DNA from: Cyanobium sp. NIES-981
GTDB taxonomy: Bacteria > Cyanobacteriota > Cyanobacteriia > PCC-6307 > Cyanobiaceae
Length of the DNA: 64,000 bases
Assembly: GCF_900088535.1 (NCBI RefSeq)
Contig: NZ_LT578417.1
Location: 1-64,000, forward strand
Direction: 5' to 3'
Numbering within the stretch: position 1 is the first letter of the stretch; every line of letters begins with the position of its first letter. Shown in pieces: positions 1 to 13,446 of the stretch. The position numbers and the translations under genes were made by a program. The notes beneath the pieces were generated by a model. It was not told the origin of the DNA, searched no databases, and saw only the letters and a list, made by a program, of their open reading frames with translations.

Positions 1-1448
<1,448 letters not shown>

Positions 1449-1773
1449 ACAGGGAGACACAACTGATTGTGATGTCTGAGCGCCACGAGGACGAAAGTCT
1501 GAAGGGCCCAATTGTCTCAGGCCACGGTCCTGTCATCTCGAAGGTCGATCGGTACCTCAAGGAGAGAGTCAGCGAACTGAAGCAAGGCTGAAGCAGGGAG
1601 ATCCGCGAGGGTCAAGCTGTGACGGTGCTGGATTTGGTGAGGCTGTGCGATCTTTTTCAGTTCCTAAACGTTGTCTAGGTCACCCCACGAGCTCCCAGAC
1701 CGTGGCTTGCGAGAGGAGAGGGTCCGAGAGGACAATCTCTTGGAGGAAGACGTGTTGCGGGAGATTCCTTCCT

Positions 1774-1847
<74 letters not shown>

Positions 1848-1882
1848 TTCGCCGCCTGCCCAGCAGGCAGGACTTGCCGGCT

Positions 1883-1955
1883 GGGGGTTTAGCTCAGTTG
1901 GTAGAGCGCCTGCTTTGCAAGCAGGATGTCAGCGGTTCGAGTCCGCTAACCTCCA
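1883..1955 (+). tRNA. trnA: tRNA-Ala (TGC)
   Basis: 73-nt cloverleaf. GGGGGTT pairs with AACCTCC (one G-U pair), the anticodon stem-loop CCTGCTTTGCAAGCAGG contains TGC, and the T-loop is GGTTCGAGTCC. CCA is not encoded. It is the second tRNA of the rRNA spacer, 35 nt after tRNA-Ile. Confidence 0.98.
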
Positions 1956-2236
1956 CTGACGCAGCGCGGGAAGGCAAGGGAGCACGATGATGTTGCTGCC
2001 GAGCCGGAATGCAGGCGGGACACCCCGAAAGCCAGAAACCCGATCGCCAGGAAGCAAGGCGTGAGGAGGTGACCAGACAGACGGTAGGTTTCAGCAGCAT
2101 CAAGAGAGATTTTGATGGCTGCGGATGATAGCTGCGGAGTTCAGCCTCTGCTCATTCCTGATCATCAACGGTGATCAACGATTGAGCCGATGCTGGATTC
2201 ACTCTGTGAGCGTGAGTTGACAGAGAGAAGACAGCA

Positions 2237-2256
2237 GAACCTTGACAACTGCATAG
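2237..2256 (+). promoter_or_regulatory. boxA-like antitermination element before 23S
   Basis: The segment reads gaaccttgacaactgcatag, very close to the boxA region found in cyanobacterial 16S-23S spacers. BoxA is bound by Nus factors during rRNA transcription. The position, about 300 nt before 23S, is as expected. The call rests on similarity to the remembered consensus only. Confidence 0.7.
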
Positions 2257-2553
2257 GTGAGTCTGGAAAGAAAGCATCTCATGGAGGCTTGATTTCCTGC
2301 GCTGGAGGGAGTGGCGATGAGCCAGTACCAAGAGCGTGCGGGAATCGGCAATTCTATGGAGACAAGAGCCGAGAGCTTTCAGTGTTCTTTTGCCTTCCGC
2401 CGAGGAGGGGAGAGTCTGATCCAGCATTCCAGCGAACGCGTGAGGGCAGTGGCAACGATCATCCGATGAGGGTGATGGAAGCTGTTGCCTGAGCGTGTGA
2501 ATGGAATGGTGAGAGAATAGGTGTCAACAACCTGAAGCACTGGGAGTTTAAAT

Positions 2554-5440
<2,887 letters not shown>

Positions 5441-5582
5441 TCAACTCGAGCTCTTGTGCTTGATTCCAGAGGATGTTGATCACAGCCAGGCCTGGTGCCC
5501 CTGCAGAGGGGAGTCAGGTGGGGCAGGTGATCAGGATCTAACCTATGCAGTTCTCAGGGTTCACCTGGGAGCGCGACGACTA

Positions 5583-5700
5583 TCCTGGTGTCCATGGCGC
5601 AGTGGAACCACACCGATCCATCTCGAACTCGGTTGTGAAACGCTGCAGCGCCGACGATATTTGGGGGGTAGCCCCCTGAGAAAATAGGTCGATGCCAGGT
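5583..5700 (+). rRNA. rrf: 5S ribosomal RNA
   Basis: About 118 nt, with terminal helix TCCTGG.../...CCAGGT, the conserved 'ccacaccgatccatctcgaactcgg' loop and 'gaaacgctgcagcgccgacgat'. It lies about 140 nt after 23S and is the last gene of the rRNA operon. Confidence 0.96.
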
Positions 5701-5750
5701 AAAACTATTGCTGCTCCAAAGAAGAAGGTCCTGCGTGAGGCAGGCCGGAA

Positions 5751-5773
5751 GCCACCTGCGGGTGGCTTTTTTT
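5751..5773 (+). terminator. Rho-independent terminator of the rRNA operon
   Basis: A perfect 6-bp stem GCCACC / GGTGGC around the loop TGCG is followed directly by seven T. It stands about 50 nt after 5S, where the rRNA operon should end. Confidence 0.9.
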
Positions 5774-5824
5774 GTGGCCTTTTGTATGGTCCTTTTTGTG
5801 GCTAGTACCGGCTGGTGAGGATCC

Positions 5825-6268
5825 ATGGCGCCCTTGGTTCAGATCCCGGTTTCGGTGGGTGAGCTGATCGACAAGATCACTATTCTCGAACTCAAGTGCC
5901 AGCACATCGAGGGTGAGGCCCTCGCCCATGTGCAGCAGGAGCACCAGCTGCTGCAGCAGGTGCTGGAGCAGTCCGGCCTCTCCATCCCGAGCCCGTTGCT
6001 GCAGCAGCTGCGGGCCGTGAATGCCCAGCTGTGGGAGGCGGAGGATGCCATCCGCGCCCACGACCGGGCCCTGGATTTCGGCGCGGCGTTCGTGGACACC
6101 GCCCGCAGCATCCATCGCCTCAACGACCGCCGCGCCGCCCTCAAGCGGGCCATCAGCCTGGCCTGTGGCAGTCCGCTGATCGAAGAGAAGGTGTACGGAG
6201 CCCCCCGGCCTACTTCGCCTCCATCCAGTTCGGCCCCACCCCCGTTTCCGCCACCAGCGGCACCGTGA
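5825..6268 (+). CDS. DUF6165 family protein
   Basis: 147 aa. The N-terminus carries the family hallmark VSVGELIDKITILELK (from about residue 9), followed by a helical, Gln/Leu-rich middle and the late motif SIHRLNDRRAALKR. These match the DUF6165 family, whose biochemical role is not known. The last 30 residues are Pro/Ser-rich and lie opposite the 3' end of polA, with which it overlaps tail-to-tail by 59 bp, so the C-terminus may be poorly conserved. The start is the ATG just after the rRNA terminator, with no competing in-frame upstream start in a coding context. Confidence 0.85.
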   Translation: MAPLVQIPVSVGELIDKITILELKCQHIEGEALAHVQQEHQLLQQVLEQSGLSIPSPLLQQLRAVNAQLWEAEDAIRAHDRALDFGAAFVDTARSIHRLNDRRAALKRAISLACGSPLIEEKVYGAPRPTSPPSSSAPPPFPPPAAP

Positions 6269-9161
6269 GCTCCACCGCCTGCTCCATGGTGCTGCGCGTC
6301 AGGGCGCGCACCTGGTCCAGGACGTCCGGAGCTGCCTCCAGCACCAATTCATCGTGCACCTGCAGCAGCAGCCGCGCCGGCAGGGCCTGCTGGGTGAGCA
6401 CCTGCTGCAGCCGCACCATGGCCAGCTTGATGATGTCGGCGCTGGAGCCCTGGATCGGGGCGTTGGCGGCGGCGCGCAGCTGCTGGGCCTCGAGGCCGCC
6501 GCGGCGGGCCACCTCCAGATCGATCGCCAGCGGATCCTTGCCGCGGAGACGTCCCAGGCCGCTCGGATCGAAGGCGAAGGGCCGGCGCCGCCCCAGGATC
6601 GTCTCCACGTAGCCCCGGCTGAGGGCCAGCCGCTCCTGCAGCTCCAGAAAGGCGAACACCCGGGGATAGCGCTGCTTGTAGCGGCTGAGAAAGTCCTTGG
6701 CTTCGGCCTGGCTGACGCCCGTTTCACGGGCGAACCGCTGGGCGCCCATGCCGTAGATCACCCCGAAATTGATCGTCTTGCCCAGCCGCCGCTCCTGTGG
6801 GGTCACCTCCTCCTTCTCCAGCAGCAGCCGGGCGGTGAGGGCATGCACGTCGTCGCCGTTGCGGTAGGCCTCCACCAGCACCTCCTCGCCGCACAGGTGG
6901 GTGAGGATGCGCAGCTCGATCTGGGAGTAGTCGGCGCTGATCAGGCTCCAGCCCTCCTGCGGCAGGAAGGCCTTGCGGATCCGCCGGGAGAACTCCGTGC
7001 GGATGGGAATGTTCTGCAGGTTGGGGTTGCTGCTGGAGAGGCGCCCGGTGGCCGTCACCGCCTGGTTGAAATCGGTGTGCACCCGCCCGGTTTCCGGCTC
7101 CATCAGGCTGGGCAGCGCATCCACGTAGGTGCTCTTCAGCTTGCTGAGGGTGCGGTGCTCCAGCACCAGCGGCACCACCGGGTGGTCGTCCTCCAGCTTC
7201 TCCAGCACGGTGGCATCGGTGCTCCAGCCGGTCTTGGTGCGGCGGGATTTCCTGCGCTCGAGCCCCAGGGTGTCGAACAGCAGCTCCCCCAGCTGCTTGG
7301 GGCTGGCCAGGTTGAAGTCCACCCCCGCAGCCTCGCGGGCTTCGGCCTCCAGCCGCTCCAGGGTGGCCCCCAGCTCCCGGCCCAGCTCCTGCAGGTAGGC
7401 CGTGTCGATGCGGATGCCCGTGGCCTCCATCTGGGCCAGCACCGGCTCCAGCGGCAGCTCCACCTGATCGAGCAGCGCCGGCAGGGCCGGACCCAGCTCT
7501 TCGAGCTGGTGGCGCAGCAGCGGGCTCAGCCGGCGGGTCACGTGCACATCCATGCCGCAGTACCGCGCGGCCGCCTCGATCGGCACGGCCGCGAAGCTGG
7601 ATCCCTTCGGCACCAGCTCGCCGTAGCTGGTGGGCGTGAAGCCGAGGTTGCGCTGGGCCAGCACCTCCAGGCCGTGCTTGGCGTTGGCATCGCGCAGATA
7701 GTCGGCCAGCAGGGTGTCCATCACCACACCGCCCAGCGCGAGGCCATGGCGCAGCAGGATCAGCCGGTCGTACTTGGCGTTCTGCAGCGTCTTGGGGTGC
7801 TCGGCACTGGCCAGCCAGGGGGCCAGCGCCGTGAGCACCTGATCGAGGGGGAGCTGCGGGGGCGGCGGCTCGCCTTCGCTGAGCAGGTCGGCCCCTGCCG
7901 CCGGCTGGTGACCGATGGGGATGTAGGCCAGCTCGGCCAGCCCCTCGCCCCAGGCCACGCCAAGGCCCACCAGCTCCGCCCGGAAGGGATTGAGTGCCGT
8001 GGTCTCGGTGTCGAGCGCCACCGGCGCCGCCGGATCGGTGCAGCCCAGCAGCCGCTGCACCAGCGCGGCCAGGGCTTCGGGGCTGGTGATCAGCTGGGGC
8101 TGCAGGGGCGGAGGGCCCGGGGGGGCGGTTGCGGTGGCGGTCTCCTTGGCGGAATCAGCGGGGGCCGGCTCCGCCGGGGGGTCCGCCGAGAACAGGGCGG
8201 CGAACCGCTCCACCTGGCGGGCCAGGCTGCCCAGCTCCAGCTCCTCGAGGCTGCTGCGCAGGGCTTCGCGATCCACCTGTCCCAGCTCCAGCCGCGGCGG
8301 TTGCGGCAGCGGGATGTCCACCAGGATCTCGGCCAGCATCCGCGAGCGGAAGGCGTTGTCGCGGTCGTCCTTCAACCTGCCGATCAGGGCTCCCTTGAGC
8401 ACGCCCTTGGGATCCCTGGCCTTCGGGCCTGCCCCTTCCAGGCTCTCCAGGGCTGCGTAGATGCCATCGAGGTGCTCGTAGGCCGCCAGCAGGTTGATCG
8501 CGGTCTTGGGGCCCACCCCCTTCACCCCCGGGATGTTGTCGCTGCTGTCGCCGGTGAGGGCCTTGAGGTCCACCACCTCCTCCGGCGTCACGCCCAGCTT
8601 GCTGATCACCCCCTCGCGGCGGATCTCCAGCGGCCCGCTGTTCTTCGCATAGGGGCCGCCGCCCATGTAGAGCACGGCGATGTCGCGGCTGTCATCCACC
8701 AGCTGGAACAGGTCGCGGTCGCCGGAGAGGATGCGCACCCGCCAGCCGGCGTCGGCGGCCCGGTTGGCCAGGGTGCCGAGCACGTCGTCGGCCTCGTAGC
8801 CCGGCGCCATGCACAGGGGGATGTCGAGGCTCTCGCGCAGGATCGTCTGCAGGTTGGCCAGGTCCTGGAAGAAGGCCTCCGGGGCCTCGTCGCGGTGGGC
8901 CTTGTAGGCGGCGTCGGCGTCGTGGCGGAAGGTGGGCTCGGCCGTGTCGAAGGCCACCACCAGCCCCTTCGGTTCCAGCCCCTTGCAGTGGTCGAGCAGG
9001 GCCTTGAGGAAGCCATAGGTCACCGAGGTGGGCACCCCTCCCTTGGTGCTGAGGCCGCCCTCGCCGCCCTTGCTGAAGGCGTAGAAGCTGCGGAAGGCCA
9101 GGGAGTGGCCGTCGATCAGCAGCAGCAGCGGCCTGGCGCCGTTGGGTTCCGCTGCTGCCAC
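6210..9161 (-). CDS. polA: DNA polymerase I
   Basis: Family A DNA polymerase for gap filling and Okazaki-fragment maturation. 983 aa from a GTG start. This start is chosen because it stands 11 residues before the conserved LLLLIDGHSLAFRSFYA block and because the longer open frame runs across the neighbouring forward gene. Domains in order: 5' nuclease (about 10-300, with DDVLG and TGDSSDNIPG), 3'-5' exonuclease with DTET near 384, NAKYD and YCGMD, then the polymerase domain with motif A DYSQIELR near 744, motif B KTINFGVIYG near 797 and motif C QVHDELVLE near 937. The exonuclease acids appear intact, so proofreading is likely. Confidence 0.97.
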   Translation of the reverse strand: MAAAEPNGARPLLLLIDGHSLAFRSFYAFSKGGEGGLSTKGGVPTSVTYGFLKALLDHCKGLEPKGLVVAFDTAEPTFRHDADAAYKAHRDEAPEAFFQDLANLQTILRESLDIPLCMAPGYEADDVLGTLANRAADAGWRVRILSGDRDLFQLVDDSRDIAVLYMGGGPYAKNSGPLEIRREGVISKLGVTPEEVVDLKALTGDSSDNIPGVKGVGPKTAINLLAAYEHLDGIYAALESLEGAGPKARDPKGVLKGALIGRLKDDRDNAFRSRMLAEILVDIPLPQPPRLELGQVDREALRSSLEELELGSLARQVERFAALFSADPPAEPAPADSAKETATATAPPGPPPLQPQLITSPEALAALVQRLLGCTDPAAPVALDTETTALNPFRAELVGLGVAWGEGLAELAYIPIGHQPAAGADLLSEGEPPPPQLPLDQVLTALAPWLASAEHPKTLQNAKYDRLILLRHGLALGGVVMDTLLADYLRDANAKHGLEVLAQRNLGFTPTSYGELVPKGSSFAAVPIEAAARYCGMDVHVTRRLSPLLRHQLEELGPALPALLDQVELPLEPVLAQMEATGIRIDTAYLQELGRELGATLERLEAEAREAAGVDFNLASPKQLGELLFDTLGLERRKSRRTKTGWSTDATVLEKLEDDHPVVPLVLEHRTLSKLKSTYVDALPSLMEPETGRVHTDFNQAVTATGRLSSSNPNLQNIPIRTEFSRRIRKAFLPQEGWSLISADYSQIELRILTHLCGEEVLVEAYRNGDDVHALTARLLLEKEEVTPQERRLGKTINFGVIYGMGAQRFARETGVSQAEAKDFLSRYKQRYPRVFAFLELQERLALSRGYVETILGRRRPFAFDPSGLGRLRGKDPLAIDLEVARRGGLEAQQLRAAANAPIQGSSADIIKLAMVRLQQVLTQQALPARLLLQVHDELVLEAAPDVLDQVRALTRSTMEQAVELTVPLVAETGVGPNWMEAK

Positions 9162-9278
9162 GCCGCTCCTGTCCGATCGCCGCCCCAGCCTGCCACTCGC
9201 CCGCCACTGCCGGCAGGCTGGCGCTGCCTGTTGGGCGCTGCATGCTGGGGGCAGCAGCGGGGGGCGGTTCGGTTGGGC

Positions 9279-9812
9279 ATGGGCAGGCAGGACATCCGGG
9301 GCAAGGCCCGCTTCAGCCCCTGCGGCCGCTACCGCTGGTGGCTGCGGCGCTGCTGGGATCCGGCCCTGCCGCCCCTGCTGTTCCTGGGCTGCAACCCCTC
9401 CCGGGCCGATGGCCGCCGCGACGATCCCACCCTGCGGCGCCTGGTGGGGCTGGCCCGGGGCTGGGGTTTCGGTGCCCTGGAGGTGCTCAACCTCTACGCC
9501 CGCATCACCCCCGCCCCGGCCCTGCTGCGGCGGCTGCCGCAGCCGGTGGGCGGCGCCAACGACCTGTGGCTTGGGCGGCGGCTGGCCCTGCTGCCCCAGG
9601 CGCCCGTGTGGGTGGGCTGGGGCGCTGCCGGCAGCTGGAGCGGCCGGCGGCTGCTGCAGCTCGTGCCCCTGCTGCAGTCCCGCGCCCTGCTGGCCGTCGG
9701 GCAGACGGCCGGCGGTCACCCCCGCCATCCCCTCTACGTGCCCGCCACGGCGGTGCTGGAGCCCTGGAGCTGGCGCATTCCGAAGGCGCTGGGCCATCCT
9801 GGGCACACCTGA
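9279..9812 (+). CDS. DUF1643 domain-containing protein
   Basis: 177 aa. It has the family pattern: RYRWWLRRCWDP near the N-terminus, LLFLGCNPSRAD (usually FIGLNPSTAD), RDDPTLRRLVG, WGFGALEVLNLYA, and a late GWG segment. DUF1643 proteins are small and uncharacterised. The gene is divergent from polA, with about 115 bp between the starts, and its stop overlaps the region of the next small gene. Cys replaces Leu and Arg replaces Thr in the NPS motif, which is a minor variation. Confidence 0.85.
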   Translation: MGRQDIRGKARFSPCGRYRWWLRRCWDPALPPLLFLGCNPSRADGRRDDPTLRRLVGLARGWGFGALEVLNLYARITPAPALLRRLPQPVGGANDLWLGRRLALLPQAPVWVGWGAAGSWSGRRLLQLVPLLQSRALLAVGQTAGGHPRHPLYVPATAVLEPWSWRIPKALGHPGHT

Positions 9813-9835
9813 TGCCTGCGTCCGGCCCTCCCGCC

Positions 9836-10081
9836 ATGTCCCGCATCCCCCGGCGCTACAGCGTCCATCTGCACATGAGTGGTGGTCAGACGAAGACGGT
9901 CACCTTCCCCACCCTGCAGGCCTTCCAGGACTGGTACAGCGGGGTGCTCACGGCCTCGGCCCCGGACACGTTCGTGAATGTGCCGATCTCGGAGCTGGAG
10001 GGCGAATACATCGTGGTGCGTCCCTCCGCCGTGATCGGCATCCACGTGGAGCCCCGGTTCAGTGCGAACGACGATGCATGA
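9836..10081 (+). CDS. conserved small protein of unknown function
   Basis: 81 aa from the ATG giving MSRIPRRYSVHLHM; an upstream ATG at 9812 would add 8 residues. The protein has a regular hydrophobic/polar pattern (TVTFPTLQAFQDWYSGVL, EGEYIVVRPSAVIGIHVEP) that looks like a small soluble fold. No signal peptide or membrane segment is seen. The stop codon overlaps the start of the antiporter (ATGA), so the two are probably translationally coupled. I do not recognise a named family. Confidence 0.75.
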   Translation: MSRIPRRYSVHLHMSGGQTKTVTFPTLQAFQDWYSGVLTASAPDTFVNVPISELEGEYIVVRPSAVIGIHVEPRFSANDDA

Positions 10082-11367
10082 CCCCTGAGCGGCTCGGACT
10101 GCTCTGGGGGGTCACGGTCTTTGCCGGAGCCATCGCCCAGGCTCTGGCCTGGCTCACCGGCCTGCCCGGGGTGGTGCTGCTGCTCAGTGCCGGCCTGCTG
10201 ATCGGCCGGGCCGGCCTGGGCCTGGTGGAGCCCCTCGACCTGGGCGACGGGCTCGAGACCGTGGTGGGCCTGTTCGTGAGCCTGGTGCTGTTCGACGGCG
10301 GCCTCAACCTGCGGCTGCCCGCCGATGGCACCCGCCAGGCGGTGCTGCGCATCACCGGGGTGAGGCTGCTGGTGGCCCTGGTGGGGGGGCTGCTGCTGGC
10401 CCATGGCCTGGCGGGCCTCGACTGGCCGCTGGCGGCGGTGTTCAGCGCCATCGTGCTGGCCACCGGTCCCACGGTGGTGAACCCGCTGGTGCGCCAGATC
10501 GGGCTGCGGGCTCCCCTGGGGGAGGTGCTGGAGGGGGAGGGGCTCGTGCTGGAGCCGATCGGTGCCGTGCTGGCCCTGCTGCTGCTCGAGCTGGTGCTGG
10601 GCAACCTGCATGGCTGGCGGGAGCTGGCCCTGGGCCTCCTGCTGCGCCTGGGGGGCGGCGTGCTGCTCGGTGCCGCCGCCGGCGGGCTCCTGTCGGTGGT
10701 GCTGCAGCGCCTGCCGGTGGAGCCGCGCACCGAACCCCTGCGGCTCCAGCTCACCCTCGGCACCCTGTTCCTGATGTTCACCGGCGCCGAGCAGGTGCTG
10801 GCGGAGTCGGGCCTGCCGGCGGCGGTGGCCGCCGGCGTGGTGGTGGGCCGGCGGCTGGAGAGCGAGGCCGCCGAGCTCGATGCCCTGATCCGCCAGCTGG
10901 CCCAGCTGGCGATCACCATGCTGTTCCCCCTGCTGGCCGCCGACGTGAGCTTCGCCCAGCTCAGCCCGCTCGGCTGGGGCGGCGTGGCCTGTGTGCTGGC
11001 CCTGATGCTGGTGGTGCGTCCGCTGGCGATCAGCCTCGCCACCTGGGGCATGGGCTTCTCGCTGCAGCAGCAGACCCTGCTGAGCTGGCTGGCCCCCCGG
11101 GGCATCGTGACCGCCGCCGTGGCGAGCCTCTTCGCCATCCGGCTGGAGCAGGCCGGGGTGGTGGGGGCCGGCCGGCTTCAGGGCCTGGTGTTTCTCACCA
11201 TCCTGCTCACGGTGGGGCTGCAGGGGCTGAGTGCCGGGCCCCTGGCCGGCTGGCTGGGGCTGATCCAGGAGGCCGACGGCGAGCCCGCCGCGGAGGGCTC
11301 AGAGGCAGCGGCTGATCCGGCCGCGATCGTCGCCGCTGCGGTGGAGCAGCAGCCAGGTGGCGAGTAG
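10078..11367 (+). CDS. CPA1-type Na+/H+ (cation:proton) antiporter
   Basis: 429 aa integral membrane protein made almost wholly of hydrophobic helices (about 12), ending in a short acidic tail without an RCK/TrkA-C domain. Family features: [22 protein letters not shown] near residue 75, the helix [14 protein letters not shown], and [15 protein letters not shown]. Related antiporters usually have Asp in the last motif (DPIGA); here it is Glu, a conservative change at a likely ion-binding position. It shares an ATGA overlap with the preceding small gene and converges on gltX with a 69-bp overlap. The exact ion (Na+ or K+) cannot be told. Confidence 0.85.
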   Translation: MTPERLGLLWGVTVFAGAIAQALAWLTGLPGVVLLLSAGLLIGRAGLGLVEPLDLGDGLETVVGLFVSLVLFDGGLNLRLPADGTRQAVLRITGVRLLVALVGGLLLAHGLAGLDWPLAAVFSAIVLATGPTVVNPLVRQIGLRAPLGEVLEGEGLVLEPIGAVLALLLLELVLGNLHGWRELALGLLLRLGGGVLLGAAAGGLLSVVLQRLPVEPRTEPLRLQLTLGTLFLMFTGAEQVLAESGLPAAVAAGVVVGRRLESEAAELDALIRQLAQLAITMLFPLLAADVSFAQLSPLGWGGVACVLALMLVVRPLAISLATWGMGFSLQQQTLLSWLAPRGIVTAAVASLFAIRLEQAGVVGAGRLQGLVFLTILLTVGLQGLSAGPLAGWLGLIQEADGEPAAEGSEAAADPAAIVAAAVEQQPGGE

Positions 11368-12762
11368 GTCGGGCCCCTGCAGGCTGCCCAGCAGCGCCGC
11401 CCGCAGACTCTTCATCAGCACCCCCTTCTTCACCCCGGCCGCACGGACGGCCTCACCCAGCAGGGCCTGGGCCTGATCCGCGCCCAGGGGGCCGGGCGGC
11501 AGCTGGGCCAGCAGGGCCGCCAGGGCCGGCCGGGCCCCGTCGGTCTCCAGCTGCTGGCTGGCGCCGTCATCGAGCGGCGGCTGGCGGAAGAACGGCCCGG
11601 CCTGCTCCACGCCATCGGCCAGCAGGGTGAGGGAGGGGCCGATCAGCTCGCAGAGATCCCGCTGCCAGGCGGCATCGGCGTGAACCGGATTGGCCCCGTC
11701 CGCGTCGGGATCCCCCCAGCCCCTGGCCTGCCAGAGCGGCAGCAGCTGCTGCCGCAGGGCCTCGGGGCCCTCCTCGCGCAGCACCTGGCCGTTCAGCCAG
11801 TTGAGCTTGTCCCAGTCGAAGCGGGCGCCGGCCCGGTTCACCCGCTCAAAGCCGAACACCGCCGCCGCCTGCTCCAGGCTGAAGCGCTCCCCCATGCCCT
11901 CCGGCGGCGACCAGCCCAGCAGGGTCATGTAGTTGGCCAGGGCCGCAGCCGTGTAGCCCATCGCCCGGAACTCGCTGATGGAGGTCACCCCATCGCGCTT
12001 CGAGAGCTTCTTGCCCGCCTGGTTGAGGATCAGGGGGGTGTGGGCGAACACGGGCGGCTCGACGCCGAGGGCCTCGTAGAGGAGCAGCTGCTTGGCCGTG
12101 TTGGCGATGTGGTCCTCGCCGCGGATCACGTGGCTGATGGCCATGGCGGCATCGTCCACCACCACCACCAGGTTGTAGAGCGGGTCGCCGATGCGATCGG
12201 CCGGGGCGCGGCGGGCGATCACCATGTCGCCGCCGAGATCGGCGCCGCTCCAGCGCATCTCGCCGCGCACCAGGTCGGTCCAGGTGATGGTGCGGTCGTC
12301 GTCGATGCGGAAGCGGATCACCGGCTCACGGCCCTCGGCGATGAAGGCCTGTTCCTGCTCCGGCGTGAGATGGCGGTGGCGGTTGTCGTAGCGGGGCGCC
12401 TGCTTGCTGGCGGCCTGCTGCTCCCGCATGGCGGTGAGTTCGGCCTCGCTGGCGTAGCAGCGGTAGGCCTTGCCGTTCGCCAGCAGCTGCCGGATGGCGG
12501 CGTCGTGCTCCGCCTGCCGTTCACTCTGGATCACCGGCTCAGCGTCCCAGGTGAGTCCGAGCCAGCGCAGGCCCTCCAGGATGTTCTCGGTGTACTCGGC
12601 GCGGCTGCGCTCGCGGTCGGTGTCCTCGATCCGCAGCAGGAACGCTCCGCCGTGGTGGCGGGCGAACAGCCAGTTGAACACCGCCGTGCGGGCCGTGCCG
12701 ATGTGGAGGGTGCCGGTGGGGCTGGGGGCGAGACGCACACGCACCGCGCCAGCTGTGGTCAC
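11299..12762 (-). CDS. gltX: glutamyl-tRNA synthetase
   Basis: Class I aminoacyl-tRNA synthetase. In cyanobacteria it also supplies Glu-tRNA for tetrapyrrole synthesis by the C5 route. 487 aa from GTG ([17 protein letters not shown]). This start is preferred because a longer frame would run into tRNA-Asp. The HIGH-type signature is HIGT at residues 20-23 and the KMSKS-type signature is KLSKR near 254. [13 protein letters not shown] and [11 protein letters not shown] are typical, and the C-terminal helical anticodon-binding region is present. A possible functional partner, hemL, lies 43 kb away in the same window. Confidence 0.96.
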   Translation of the reverse strand: MTTAGAVRVRLAPSPTGTLHIGTARTAVFNWLFARHHGGAFLLRIEDTDRERSRAEYTENILEGLRWLGLTWDAEPVIQSERQAEHDAAIRQLLANGKAYRCYASEAELTAMREQQAASKQAPRYDNRHRHLTPEQEQAFIAEGREPVIRFRIDDDRTITWTDLVRGEMRWSGADLGGDMVIARRAPADRIGDPLYNLVVVVDDAAMAISHVIRGEDHIANTAKQLLLYEALGVEPPVFAHTPLILNQAGKKLSKRDGVTSISEFRAMGYTAAALANYMTLLGWSPPEGMGERFSLEQAAAVFGFERVNRAGARFDWDKLNWLNGQVLREEGPEALRQQLLPLWQARGWGDPDADGANPVHADAAWQRDLCELIGPSLTLLADGVEQAGPFFRQPPLDDGASQQLETDGARPALAALLAQLPPGPLGADQAQALLGEAVRAAGVKKGVLMKSLRAALLGSLQGPDLLATWLLLHRSGDDRGRISRCL

Positions 12763-12807
12763 CTGCTGAACTCCTGGGTGTCCACCGGCGGGCACCGGTG
12801 GTGGGAA

Positions 12808-12881
12808 CGGGACTGACGGGGCTCGAACCCGCAACTTCCGCCGTGACAGGGCGGTGCTCTAACCGATTGAACTACAGTCCC
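12808..12881 (-). tRNA. trnD: tRNA-Asp (GTC)
   Basis: 74-nt cloverleaf on the reverse strand. The acceptor GGGACTG pairs with CAGTCCC, with discriminator G. The anticodon stem-loop CCGCCCTGTCACGGCGG carries GTC, and the T-loop is GGTTCGAGCCC. It ends 45 nt before the gltX start on the same strand. Confidence 0.97.
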
Positions 12882-13013
12882 AGGCTGACCTTCGGGCGCT
12901 GGGGCCGTCGGGTGGTGTCGTTGATTGGCGGCCCAGGTTCAAGGGCTGGTCGGTCCGGTGAAGGGCCGGCAGGCTTGGGGTGTGGGCGCTTTGGCGACCT
13001 GAAAAGTATCCGT

Positions 13014-13083
13014 GATCACTGGCCCCATCGTCAACTGATTGGGGAGGGTCGGGACCCCTGCGACGGGGATGGGGCCAGTGATC
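13014..13083. repeat. 16-bp perfect inverted repeat with 38-nt loop
   Basis: gatcactggccccatc at 13014-13029 is matched by its exact reverse complement at 13068-13083, and further partial pairing extends into the loop. It lies in the 205-bp gap between the small gene that ends at 13087 and tRNA-Asp. There is no clean T-run after either arm, so a simple intrinsic terminator is not well supported. Alternatives are a bidirectional transcription barrier, a protein-binding palindrome or a small mobile-repeat remnant. Confidence 0.75.
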
Positions 13084-13086
13084 GTG

Positions 13087-13275
13087 TCAGGGCCGGAATC
13101 CGGCCGGTTCGATCAGCCGCACCTGGTTGCCGCGGGCGGTGAATTCACGCCCCTGATCACTCTGAACAACGACCCGACCACCGGATTTGACCCGGATCAC
13201 CCGTGCGCGAACCCAGCCCAGGGCGGCGGATTCGAGCACCTTGACGACATCACCGGGTTGTAAATCCAACTCCAT
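13087..13275 (-). CDS. small conserved protein, likely beta-barrel (SH3/KOW-like)
   Basis: 62 aa starting MELDLQPGDVVKVLES. The pattern of short beta strands and the phrase VRARVIRVKSGGRVVVQSDQGREFTARGNQVRLIEP suggest a small SH3/KOW-like barrel, perhaps nucleic-acid or ribosome binding; this is inference from sequence texture only. The ATG at 13275 is chosen because the next upstream start would be inside tRNA-Trp. Its neighbours are tRNA-Trp and rplS on the same strand, so it lies in a translation-related group. Confidence 0.75.
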   Translation of the reverse strand: MELDLQPGDVVKVLESAALGWVRARVIRVKSGGRVVVQSDQGREFTARGNQVRLIEPAGFRP

Positions 13276-13311
13276 GTCCGGAACCACGAAACAGCAGATG
13301 GGGACATCGAA

Positions 13312-13384
13312 CGCGCCGTGGAGGACTTGAACCCCCGACATCAGGTTTTGGAGACCTGCGTTCTACCAACTGAACTAACGGCGC
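13312..13384 (-). tRNA. trnW: tRNA-Trp (CCA)
   Basis: 73-nt cloverleaf on the reverse strand. GCGCCGT pairs with ACGGCGC with discriminator G, the anticodon arm CAGGTCTCCAAAACCTG carries CCA, and the T-loop GGTTCAAGTCC is intact. It lies between rplS and the 62-aa gene, all on the same strand. Confidence 0.97.
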
Positions 13385-13446
13385 AGGGCCGATGTCCCCA
13401 GGATGAAAATGACGATGCTGGAGGAAGACTCCTGACGGAGTGATCG

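Noticed and set aside
9162-9806. N-terminal extension of polA by over 200 residues
   Set aside because: The extension is Gln/Pro-rich, lies opposite a family-matching forward gene, and family members begin about ten residues before LLLLIDGHS.
6354-9812. Very long forward reading frame opposite polA
   Set aside because: Low-complexity Gln/His/Leu/Gly-rich translation is the usual shadow of a high-GC gene. Only its last part (from 9279) is a real gene, which lies beyond polA.
12763-12834. Longer gltX start
   Set aside because: It would run into tRNA-Asp; the GTG at 12762 stands at the normal distance from the HIGH-type motif.
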